DNA from: UBA1351 sp965140555
GTDB lineage: Bacteria; Bacillota; Clostridia; Lachnospirales; Vallitaleaceae
Assembly: GCA_965140555.1 (NCBI GenBank)
Contig: OZ223259.1
Span: forward strand, 868,001 to 932,000
Length of the DNA: 64,000 nt
Reading direction: 5' to 3'
Shown: in pieces, positions 34,675 to 42,620 of the stretch
Layout of the letters: each line of letters opens with the position of its first letter
Numbering within the stretch: position 1 is the first letter of the stretch
Made by a program: the position numbers and the translations under genes
The notes under the pieces: model-generated
What the model was told of the DNA's origin: nothing
Seen by the model: only the letters and a program-made list of their open reading frames with translations
Database searches by the model: none

Positions 34675-36291
34675 GTGTTAAGTGTAAATAATGTCAGTTT
34701 AAGATTCAGTGATAAACAACTTTTTAAAGATGTTAATCTGAAATTCACCCACGGTAACTGTTACGGTATTATTGGTGCAAATGGTGCCGGAAAATCAACA
34801 TTCCTTCGTATCTTATCCGAAGAAATCGAACCCAATACAGGTGATATTGCCATTACACCCGGCGAACGATTAGCTGTATTGAAACAAGATCACTTCCAAT
34901 TTGATGAAGAAACCGTTATGGACACTGTCATTATGGGTCATGACCGCCTTTATCAAATTATTCATGAGAAGGAAGCATTATACGCCAAAGAAGACTTTAC
35001 CGAAGAAGACGGTATTAAGTCGGCTGAACTCGAAGCAGAATTTGCGGAATTAAATGGATGGGATGCAGAATATGACGCTGAGAAATTGCTCATAGGATTA
35101 GATATTCCCAAAGATATGCATACATTGAAAGTCGGTGATTTAAACGGTTCCGACAAAGTCAAAGTATTACTTGCTCAAGCCTTATTTGGTAATCCACACA
35201 TTTTATTATTGGATGAGCCTACAAACCATCTTGACTTTAAGACCATTATGTGGCTTGAAGATTTTCTCATTGATTACCCCAACACTGTTATCGTTGTTTC
35301 CCATGACCGTCACTTTTTGAACAATGTCTGTACACATATTGTGGATATTGATTTCCAAAAAGCCAATATGTATGTCGGTAACTACGACTTCTGGTATGAG
35401 TCCAGTCAATTAATGGCCCGTATGGCATCCGATCAAAACAAAAAAGCAGAAGAAAAAATTAATGAATTAAAGGCTTTTATTGCCCGCTTTAGCTCCAATG
35501 CATCGAAAGCCAGACAGGCAACTTCTCGAAAGAAAATGCTTGATAAAATTAAAATAGAAGATATAAAACCCTCATCACGACGTTATCCTTTCGTCAACTT
35601 TGCTTCTGAGCGAGAAGTCGGCAAAGAGATTCTACGTGTGGAAGGATTATCTAAGACCATCGATGGTGTTAAAGTTCTTAACAACATTACGTTCACCTTA
35701 AATCATAACGATAAAGTCGTTGTATTAAGCCGTAATGAATTAGCACGTACGACATTATTCAAAATTCTCATGGGCGAAATGGAACCGGATGAAGGTGAAT
35801 ATAATTGGGGTGTTACCACAACGGTTGCCTATTTGCCAAAAGATAACAGTGAATACTTTGAGGATTGCCATATGAACCTTGTGGATTGGCTCCGTCAATA
35901 CTCCAAGGAAAAAGATGAATCGTTCATTCGTGGATTTTTAGGTAAAATGCTATTCAGCGGTGAAGAAGCCCTCAAAGACGCTTCCGTCTTATCCGGTGGA
36001 GAAAAGGTTCGGTGTATGCTATCAAAAATGATGCTCTCCGGCGCCAATGTTGTTATACTAGATGAACCTACAAACCACCTTGACTTAGAATCCATACAAG
36101 CTGTCAATGACGGTCTTATTGCATTCAAAGGAAATATTCTCTTTTCCTCACATGACCATCGTTTTATAGAGACTATTGCAAACCGTGTATTCGAAATTAC
36201 ACCAAATGGTCTTGTCGATCGTTTATCAACCTTTGATGAATATCTAGAGAATGAAGCGCTTCAAGAAGAAGTTAATAAAATGTACGAATAA
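34675..36291 (+). CDS. ABC-F family ATPase, YbiT-like, with one degenerate ATP site
   Basis: 538 residues; GTG start with ATGGAGGTT upstream. Soluble twin-ABC protein expected to act on the ribosome. First ATPase domain: Walker A GANGAGKST (34-42), signature degenerate (LNGSDKV, ~156-161), Walker B LLLDEPTNHLD. Linker ~240-310, with the coiled charged NASKARQATSRKKMLDKIK typical of the family. Second domain: Walker A degenerate (LSRNELARTT, ~351, lacking the Gly and Lys), signature LSGGEKV (~439) intact, Walker B VVILDEPTNHLD. In the ATP sandwich this gives one complete site and one crippled on both faces. No membrane part. It ends at a bidirectional terminator. Confidence 0.9.
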   Translation: MLSVNNVSLRFSDKQLFKDVNLKFTHGNCYGIIGANGAGKSTFLRILSEEIEPNTGDIAITPGERLAVLKQDHFQFDEETVMDTVIMGHDRLYQIIHEKEALYAKEDFTEEDGIKSAELEAEFAELNGWDAEYDAEKLLIGLDIPKDMHTLKVGDLNGSDKVKVLLAQALFGNPHILLLDEPTNHLDFKTIMWLEDFLIDYPNTVIVVSHDRHFLNNVCTHIVDIDFQKANMYVGNYDFWYESSQLMARMASDQNKKAEEKINELKAFIARFSSNASKARQATSRKKMLDKIKIEDIKPSSRRYPFVNFASEREVGKEILRVEGLSKTIDGVKVLNNITFTLNHNDKVVVLSRNELARTTLFKILMGEMEPDEGEYNWGVTTTVAYLPKDNSEYFEDCHMNLVDWLRQYSKEKDESFIRGFLGKMLFSGEEALKDASVLSGGEKVRCMLSKMMLSGANVVILDEPTNHLDLESIQAVNDGLIAFKGNILFSSHDHRFIETIANRVFEITPNGLVDRLSTFDEYLENEALQEEVNKMYE

Positions 36292-36307
36292 ACCCTTTTC
36301 TAAAACT

Positions 36308-36358
36308 AAAAGGCGGTTACATCGGCAATATATAGTTGCCGACGTAACCGCCTTTTTT
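36308..36358. terminator. bidirectional intrinsic terminator
   Basis: AAAAGGCGGTTAC-TCGGCAA pairs with TTGCCGA-GTAACCGCC plus T-run, with a single internal mismatch. It lies between the convergent ABC-F and aconitase genes and has A/T tracts on both sides. Confidence 0.9.
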
Positions 36359-36364
36359 CTATTT

Positions 36365-39040
36365 CTATTCGTTCACTGCAATCATATCCAAAAGAACTTT
36401 ATTCAATATTCCTCCGGACAGATAGTAGTCTATATCAACAGCACTGTCTAAACGTACTTTCACAGGTACCTTTTGATTTGTACCATCTTTATGGGTAACA
36501 AGAACAGTTGCCAGTCCCATAGGTTTTAGCGGTTCTAAATCAACAACCGAGAAACTCTCATAACCTGTCAGACCCAATGTTTCCATGGTATCTCCTTCTA
36601 AAAACTCTAAAGGTAAAACACCCATTCCTACAAGATTACTTCTATGAATGCGTTCGTAACTTTCTGCTATAACGGCTTTGACGCCTAATAATGTAGTCCC
36701 CTTAGCCGCCCAATCTCTAGAACTTCCTGTCCCATACTCTTTACCTGCAAGCACAACAAGAGGAATACCTTCTTGCTTATACTCCATGGCTGCATCATAC
36801 ACTGCAAGTACCGGTTCATTTTCACCTTTTGATGTATAGCCACCTTCTTGACCGTGAGCCAATCGATTACGAATTCGAATATTGGCAAAGGTTCCTCGCA
36901 TCATGACCTCATGATTCCCTCGACGAGAACCATAAGAGTTGAAAGAATATACAGGAACGCCCATTTCTTTCAAATAACGCCCTGCCGGACTATCTTCTTT
37001 TATTGCACCTGCCGGTGAGATATGATCCGTTGTAATAGAATTCCCAAGAGCCAAAAGGGCTTTTGCACTCAATACGGACTCAGCCTTCTGTTTCTTCTCC
37101 AACGTCGTGAAAAACTCCGGTTCACGTATATAGGTTGATGTCTCTTCCCAAGGGTAAAGCAGACTATCCGTTATATCGATGGCATTCCATTTACTATTGG
37201 CGGATTCCACATTTTTATATCGTTCTTCAAACATGGTATCTGTCACGGTCGTCTTAACAACATTATATAAGTCTTCCTTCTTAGGCCATAAATCTTTTAA
37301 GAACACTTCCTGTCCATCTTTATCCACACCTAAGGCTTCCGTTTCAAAATCAATGTCTACACGACCGGCCAACGCATAAGCGACCACTAACATAGGTGAT
37401 GCCAAGTAATTTGCTTTAATGTGCTGATGAATACGTCCCTCAAAATTTCTGTTACCACTTAATACCGACGCCGCAACCAAATCGTTATCCACAATAGCTT
37501 TTGTAACATCGTCTGCTAAAGGTCCGCTATTACCGATACATGTCGCACATCCATAGCCAGCGACATGAAATCCTAAAGCTTCAAGAGGCTTCATAACCTC
37601 AGCCGCATTAAGATAATCCGTTACGACTTGTGAACCCGGTGTCAAACTGGTTTTTACATAATCCGGAACGGTTAACCCGCGCTTTACTGCTTCCTTCGCA
37701 ATTAAACCCGCACCGATCATAACTGACGGATTCGATGTATTCGTACAGCTAGTTATCGCTGCCAATACAAGGGATCCATGGGTTAAGGCACCCTTTTGAG
37801 ATGTTTCCTTATCTACCTCTGCCGTTGCCACACCATATCCGCCATCTGCTACCGGTTTCTTAAGGCAGTCATAAAAGGTGTCTTTCATAGAAGACATGGG
37901 AATTCGATCTTGTGGACGCTTGGGTCCTGCAAGGCTAGGTTCTACTTGGCTTAACTCAATGTGGATATGTTTGCTAAAGGTAACTTGATCGTCATGTTCT
38001 TGACCGTAAAGACCCTGTTTCGTCAAATAAGTCTTAATTAATTGTATATGTTCTTCATCCCGACCTGTCAAACGCATATAGTCTAATGTCTCATCATCTA
38101 CAGGAAAATAGCCCATCGTTGCACCATACTCCGGCGCCATATTCGCAACCGTTGCTCGGTCCGGTAATGAGATGCGTGTAACACCCTCACCATAGAACTC
38201 AACAAACTTACCGACAACTTTTGCTTCACGTAATCGCTCCGTTACTGTCAATGCTAAATCTGTAGCTGTGACGCCTTCACTTAAAGCACCTGTCAGCTTA
38301 ACACCAACAACCTCGGGGGTATTAAAAAACAGCGGTTGTCCTAACATACCGGCTTCTGCCTCGATACCACCAACACCCCATCCAAGGATACCGATTCCGT
38401 TAATCATCGTCGTATGAGAATCCGTTCCGACAAGCGTGTCAGGATATAATACAGCTTGTCCGTTCTCTGTATTTTTTGTAACAACTGTCGCTAAATATTC
38501 CAAATTAACTTGATGAATAATTCCCGTCGCAGGAGGAATAACCCTAAAATTTTCAAAGGACGATTGTGCCCATTTTAGAAAACGATACCGTTCTTTATTT
38601 CTCTCAAACTCTCGGTTTACATTAAACTCAAGAGCACCTGCATGTCCGGCTTCATCCACCATCACTGAATGGTCAATAACCAAATCGACAGGCACACGTG
38701 GATTAATTTCAGACGGGTCTTTCCCATGACGTTTAAGAGCCTCACGCATAGCAGCCAAATCAACAACTGCCGGCACTCCGGTAAAATCTTGAAGTACAAT
38801 ACGTGACGGAATAAATCCCACTTCTTGAACATCCTCATTTTTTCCCCAGTGAATCAATTGTTCTAAGTGTTTATCATGAATCAATTCACCATCATAATGG
38901 CGTAAGGTATTTTCAAGTAGAATCTTAATCGACTTCGGCAAGTGATTAAGGGATTCCTTTTCATGCACCTTATCTAAGCTGTAATATTGATAGGTCGTAT
39001 CGCCTATCGTAAGTGTGTCCAACCATTTTGTATTATCCAC
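36365..39040 (-). CDS. acnA: aconitate hydratase A
   Basis: 891 residues, the length of AcnA/IRP-type aconitases. It interconverts citrate and isocitrate using a [4Fe-4S] cluster. Cluster ligands are Cys~432 in AITSCTNTSNPSVM and the two Cys of GYGCATCIGNSGPL (~497, 500). The swivelling C-terminal domain has SYGSRRGNHEVMMRGTFANIR and GTGSSRDWAAKG, with the substrate-binding Arg and Ser. N-terminal QDFTGVPAVVDLAAMR is typical. It probably makes 2-oxoglutarate precursors via a partial TCA cycle. It starts 13 bases after azlD, so azlC-azlD-acnA may be co-transcribed. No citrate synthase or isocitrate dehydrogenase is in the window. Confidence 0.95.
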   Translation of the reverse strand: MDNTKWLDTLTIGDTTYQYYSLDKVHEKESLNHLPKSIKILLENTLRHYDGELIHDKHLEQLIHWGKNEDVQEVGFIPSRIVLQDFTGVPAVVDLAAMREALKRHGKDPSEINPRVPVDLVIDHSVMVDEAGHAGALEFNVNREFERNKERYRFLKWAQSSFENFRVIPPATGIIHQVNLEYLATVVTKNTENGQAVLYPDTLVGTDSHTTMINGIGILGWGVGGIEAEAGMLGQPLFFNTPEVVGVKLTGALSEGVTATDLALTVTERLREAKVVGKFVEFYGEGVTRISLPDRATVANMAPEYGATMGYFPVDDETLDYMRLTGRDEEHIQLIKTYLTKQGLYGQEHDDQVTFSKHIHIELSQVEPSLAGPKRPQDRIPMSSMKDTFYDCLKKPVADGGYGVATAEVDKETSQKGALTHGSLVLAAITSCTNTSNPSVMIGAGLIAKEAVKRGLTVPDYVKTSLTPGSQVVTDYLNAAEVMKPLEALGFHVAGYGCATCIGNSGPLADDVTKAIVDNDLVAASVLSGNRNFEGRIHQHIKANYLASPMLVVAYALAGRVDIDFETEALGVDKDGQEVFLKDLWPKKEDLYNVVKTTVTDTMFEERYKNVESANSKWNAIDITDSLLYPWEETSTYIREPEFFTTLEKKQKAESVLSAKALLALGNSITTDHISPAGAIKEDSPAGRYLKEMGVPVYSFNSYGSRRGNHEVMMRGTFANIRIRNRLAHGQEGGYTSKGENEPVLAVYDAAMEYKQEGIPLVVLAGKEYGTGSSRDWAAKGTTLLGVKAVIAESYERIHRSNLVGMGVLPLEFLEGDTMETLGLTGYESFSVVDLEPLKPMGLATVLVTHKDGTNQKVPVKVRLDSAVDIDYYLSGGILNKVLLDMIAVNE

Positions 39041-39053
39041 TTGTAATCCTCCT

Positions 39054-39368
39054 TTATCTAATAAGCCACTGTGCCAAGGTCGCCGTTACTATCGACAGCA
39101 CTATCGGAACCATCGTTCCTCCAAATCGATAAGCTACTAGTACCCCTACACTAAAAGCTGTTAAACTAATAAACCAATTATTACCCACACTTGTTATAAC
39201 TCCCGGGAAAATCAAAGCCCCTAACATAGCATAAGGTACGAATTCAAGAAAGCGTATGAGAAAAGCCGGTATTTGGAGTCGGTCCATAATCCAAAAGGGA
39301 GCCACTCGTGGGATATACGTAACAAGTAACATCCCCACAATAAGAAAAACATACTGCTTAACCGTCAA
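39054..39368 (-). CDS. azlD: AzlD family branched-chain amino acid exporter, small subunit
   Basis: 104 residues, four hydrophobic segments. AzlD works with AzlC to export branched-chain amino acids (LIV-E class). The motif YIPRVAPFWIMDRLQIP near the N-terminus (membrane helix followed by R-x-x-P) and LEFVPYAMLGALIFPG are typical. The start overlaps the azlC end by 11 bases. Confidence 0.9.
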   Translation of the reverse strand: MTVKQYVFLIVGMLLVTYIPRVAPFWIMDRLQIPAFLIRFLEFVPYAMLGALIFPGVITSVGNNWFISLTAFSVGVLVAYRFGGTMVPIVLSIVTATLAQWLIR

Positions 39369-40068
39369 GATTATAACCCCCTCGCTCTTTCCTATGACTT
39401 AGTACATACCCGAAGAGTGAAGCACTTAGCATCGCAATTATAAGATTCCACCCGGATTCTAATTGCCCGATACTTTCTAAAAGTGTATTCAATCCTCCGG
39501 CGCAAATAGCAACCATCAATGGTATCCGATCGCTTTTTATCGATGGAACTAATAAAATACCAAAAAGTACATACAATGTAATTCCCATACTTTCTTGAAG
39601 AAGAGGCGGCAATAAATCACCCACAAAAAAACCAATCACTGTTGCCACATTCCATGACAAATAAGCAGCTCCTTGAATTCCTAGTAACATAGGATGCTCT
39701 AACGTCTTATCTAAGGATGTAAGTGCATAGCTCTCATCTGTTACCCAGAAAGCAATTAGAGGTCTAAATGGCTTTGATTCGGGCTTTAATCGGGATGCAA
39801 CAGAAGCACTCATAATTAAATGCCGCATATTCATAATCAACGTTGCTATAATAATTTGAATCAGTGGCATCCCCAATGCAATCCCATTGACTGCCATAAA
39901 TTGACTTGCGCCTGTATATACGATACTCGATAGTCCAACGGCAACCAGTAACGGTACATCTGAATTTGATGCAACCAAGCCAAAAGCAATACCTACCGGA
40001 ATATAGCCCATAATAATAGGCGTTGCCTTCATAACACCCTTTTTAATCAATATTCCAACCTCCTGCAT
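39358..40068 (-). CDS. azlC: AzlC family branched-chain amino acid exporter, large subunit
   Basis: 236 residues with about five to six membrane helices. AzlC signature regions are PIIMGYIPVGIAFGLVAS, YTGASQFMAVN and the conserved NMRHLIMSASVA. It forms the permease with AzlD. First gene of azlC-azlD-acnA. It lies downstream of the PII-like operon, separated by a terminator. Confidence 0.92.
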   Translation of the reverse strand: MQEVGILIKKGVMKATPIIMGYIPVGIAFGLVASNSDVPLLVAVGLSSIVYTGASQFMAVNGIALGMPLIQIIIATLIMNMRHLIMSASVASRLKPESKPFRPLIAFWVTDESYALTSLDKTLEHPMLLGIQGAAYLSWNVATVIGFFVGDLLPPLLQESMGITLYVLFGILLVPSIKSDRIPLMVAICAGGLNTLLESIGQLESGWNLIIAMLSASLFGYVLSHRKERGGYNLDG

Positions 40069-40184
40069 CTTTATAACGGTATCGATTTCAAGCGCTAAAC
40101 CGTCTTTCTATTATAGCATAGTTCATCCTAGTATGTATAGCAGATTTATACAGAACTCAGGTTCACTTACATCTGTCTTATTAC

Positions 40185-40222
40185 AAAGAAAGGAATGTAA
40201 TGATTTACTCATCACATTCCTT
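40185..40222 (-). terminator. intrinsic terminator of the first antiporter/PII-like operon
   Basis: On the minus strand AAGGAATGTGATGA pairs with TCATTACATTCCTT (one G-U pair) and is followed by a T-rich tract, beginning 15 bases after the last stop codon of the operon. Confidence 0.75.
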
Positions 40223-40236
40223 CTATATGTTATCTC

Positions 40237-40626
40237 TTAATTATCATTGTATTTTTCAAGCTCCAACGAATCAAACTGATTCAGTTGTGAACCTTCCACA
40301 AATCCAACCATGGGTATCGTAAACATGATACCTGTATTGGGTTTTTTCAGATTATTCCCCAGCAATTTAGTTACTGCGTTCATCGCCTTTTCAACAAGTT
40401 CTTCATCTTCAACTGCTGATAGAATCGTCTTCTTATATCTCGTGGTCTCACTAATCGATATGAGTGAGGATTCTAGCACCGGTTTATATTCTGAATAACT
40501 TTTTTGTATGGAATTTGTTCCCATAGAATCTATGACGATCGAACCTTTAATGCCTAATCTTTCTAACTCTTTTAAGACCGCTTTTAATCGACGGGTTTCG
40601 CTCAAGACAGTTACCAGAAAATACAT
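40237..40626 (-). CDS. PII-like small protein 1B of the antiporter operon
   Basis: 129 residues. No signal or membrane segment. Pattern of a PII/CutA-like ferredoxin fold: first strand YFLVTVLSETRRLKAVLKEL, second strand ending GIKGSIVIDSMG, a variable T-loop-like stretch (40-65), a third strand TILSAVEDEELVEKAMNAV and a glycine turn TGIMFTIPMVG. Shares G-x-x-V-I/L-D/E-S-M/I-G and G-x-M-F-x-x-P with three other proteins in this window. Likely a soluble ligand-binding regulator of the antiporter; ligand unknown. Its gene starts two bases after its partner's stop codon, last in the operon. Confidence 0.75.
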   Translation of the reverse strand: MYFLVTVLSETRRLKAVLKELERLGIKGSIVIDSMGTNSIQKSYSEYKPVLESSLISISETTRYKKTILSAVEDEELVEKAMNAVTKLLGNNLKKPNTGIMFTIPMVGFVEGSQLNQFDSLELEKYNDN

Positions 40627-40628
40627 GC

Positions 40629-41030
40629 TTATTCCTCCTCACCAATCTTTTCACGACGTTTGCGTTCTCTACTTTCTATATGACGTTCGAGTTCACCTCC
40701 ACGCATATGCGTTACCGGTAGGACAAACATCATACCAAGACGAGGTTTCTTCAAGTCACCACCTAAAAGCTTTTGAATTTCTTTCATAGCGCATTGAACT
40801 TGTTCTTCACGCTCTACAATAGAAAAAATCACGCGACTGGCCTTTGATTGTCGTTCAACCGTATTGACAATACTTGCCAAAAATGAAGCCGTGTATAAAT
40901 CATTTTCAACAACATTTCTAGAACCCATTGATTCTAGAACCGTTGCACCACGAAGACCTACCTCTCGCATTTTTGTGATGATGTCTGACAAATATTCAAT
41001 TTCATTTAAAACAATAAATAATGCGTACAC
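40629..41030 (-). CDS. PII-like small protein 1A of the antiporter operon
   Basis: 133 residues. Begins MYALFIVLNEIEYLSDIITKM, then LRGATVLESMGSRNV, a loop (~45-65), VIFSIVEREEQVQCAMKEIQKLLGG and the family end LGMMFVLPVTHMRGGEL followed by a basic tail (RKRREKIGEEE). It matches 2A (45997-46404) more closely than its operon neighbour 1B, so A and B types are distinct. Predicted PII-like fold; probably pairs with 1B or the antiporter. No uridylylated Tyr motif of canonical GlnB was seen. It starts 15 bases after the antiporter stop codon. Confidence 0.75.
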   Translation of the reverse strand: MYALFIVLNEIEYLSDIITKMREVGLRGATVLESMGSRNVVENDLYTASFLASIVNTVERQSKASRVIFSIVEREEQVQCAMKEIQKLLGGDLKKPRLGMMFVLPVTHMRGGELERHIESRERKRREKIGEEE

Positions 41031-41045
41031 GTTACATCTCTCCTA

Positions 41046-42242
41046 TCACTCACTTAATTTGGCGTCTAATGCTCCTGCTTCACCTGATTTTATTATAGCA
41101 AATCGAGTGCACAACGGTCCAACAATCTCTGTAATTACAGTGGTCGCTAGTAGAACTGTTATGATTAATGTCCCGGCTTCCGTTCCTGCAAATTCATGAC
41201 TGATGACAATCGCTAAACCAACAGCAACACCAATTTGTGATAGAAGTCCGAATCCAATATATTTTTTGACCATTGGATCCGCTTTGGTAATCGTTGCACC
41301 AAAGGATGCACCTGCTATCTTACCAGCCATACGAGCCAAAGTATAGACAACACCAATCAAACCGACTTGGGCCAATAAACTAATCTGAAGTCGTGCACCT
41401 GCAAGTACGAAAAATGCCGTATAGATTGGCGCCGTTATGGATTCAATAACCGAAAATGCCTTTGTTTTATTTGAGCTAAAGTTTGTTACCATAATACCTA
41501 ACGTCATATTACATAAAAGTGCTGATAAATCAAAATATGTTGCTAAACCTAATGTAATCATAATGGCAGCAATAACAACAGCCAACACTTCTCTCGTATA
41601 GCTAACCCAGTGAAGAATAAAGACTAATATACCACCAATAACAATACCCAATAACAATGAACCACCAATTTCTATAACCGGTTTAACAATAACATGAGAC
41701 CATTGTATGGACCCGCTATGTTCAAACATAACCTTGGCAACTGATGATGCTACTGCATATATCATCAAACAGATGGCATCATCAATAGCAACTACGGCAA
41801 CTAATGTGTCTGCCAATGGTCCCTTTGCTCGTAGTTCATTAATAACCATAACTGTTGCTGCCGGTGCTGTTGCCGATGCCACCGCACCTAGCAAAATTGC
41901 TGTTTCAATTGGCACCTTCATAAAGAGCATCGCTGCTGTTACGATAATGAATGCTAAAAAACCTTCAAAGAATGCAATAACAAATACTCTAAAACCAATT
42001 TTCTTTAAACTGCTTTTTAACAACTCACCACCAATACTAAATGCGATAAGTGCCAATGCCATATCACTTACGGCACTTGTTTTTTCTATAAGTTCTGCAC
42101 TAAATATACCCAAGAATGATTGCCCTAAGATAAGTCCTGCGATAATATACCCGGCAACCGATGGTACATTCAGTTTGTTGATCAGCTTTCCGATAAAATA
42201 CCCGGAAAGGATAGCAATGCCTATGCCCGCCATTTCGTTCAA
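41046..42242 (-). CDS. CPA2-type cation/proton antiporter 1
   Basis: About 398 residues, 12 or so membrane helices. Begins with helices rich in Gly (IAILSGYFIGKLINKLNVPSVAGYIIAGLILG) typical of the KefB/NapA monovalent cation:proton antiporter-2 family. VVAIDDAICLMIY (~150) carries the ion-binding acidic pair of the family. No RCK/TrkA-N domain is attached, so regulation may come from the two small PII-like proteins encoded next. The TTG at 42242 is used because GGAGG lies eight bases upstream; a TTG at 42257 overlaps the site. Ion specificity (Na+, K+) cannot be read from sequence. Confidence 0.88.
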   Translation of the reverse strand: MNEMAGIGIAILSGYFIGKLINKLNVPSVAGYIIAGLILGQSFLGIFSAELIEKTSAVSDMALALIAFSIGGELLKSSLKKIGFRVFVIAFFEGFLAFIIVTAAMLFMKVPIETAILLGAVASATAPAATVMVINELRAKGPLADTLVAVVAIDDAICLMIYAVASSVAKVMFEHSGSIQWSHVIVKPVIEIGGSLLLGIVIGGILVFILHWVSYTREVLAVVIAAIMITLGLATYFDLSALLCNMTLGIMVTNFSSNKTKAFSVIESITAPIYTAFFVLAGARLQISLLAQVGLIGVVYTLARMAGKIAGASFGATITKADPMVKKYIGFGLLSQIGVAVGLAIVISHEFAGTEAGTLIITVLLATTVITEIVGPLCTRFAIIKSGEAGALDAKLSE

Positions 42243-42338
42243 TTGTTTCGCCTCCAATGTTAATAAGTATAATCCATATCCATCATCTATATAAAATAAC
42301 TTGCGTTATGACCTTTCTACTTTTTAGGCACGAATTTT

Positions 42339-42367
42339 ATTATACGCCTCTAATCAAAAACGCACAA
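42339..42367 (-). promoter_or_regulatory. candidate promoter of antiporter operon 1
   Basis: On the minus strand TTGTGC (42362-42367), 17 bases, and a consensus TATAAT (42339-42344), about 100 bases upstream of the antiporter start. The -35 is weak. The rest of the 42258-42568 gap shows no gene. Confidence 0.45.
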
Positions 42368-42568
42368 GATTCTAAGAGAATTTCAGCATTTATGAATATA
42401 TTCATAGAAGACAACACATATTTCTGTGGGTTTTTTTGACATATTTACCAAACCTTACTCTTATCATTGTGCAAATGGTTAAAAGGTTGTTGGGCCTTAT
42501 CAACTAGCTCTTGTTAACATTTTGAATTTTTGTTCATTATTGATTGTATTTCTACCCATATAGTATAT

Positions 42569-42606
42569 AAAAAAACTGCCACACATATCTAAGTTTGTGT
42601 GACAGT
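42569..42606 (-). terminator. intrinsic terminator of adhE
   Basis: On the minus strand ACTGTCACACA pairs with TGTGTGGCAGT (one G-U pair) and is followed by seven T residues, 15 bases after the adhE stop codon. Confidence 0.88.
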
Positions 42607-42620
42607 CTTACTTTCTACTA

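Noticed and set aside
42257..42439. 60-codon open frame in the gap before adhE
   Set aside because: No ribosome binding site, and it runs over the candidate antiporter promoter.
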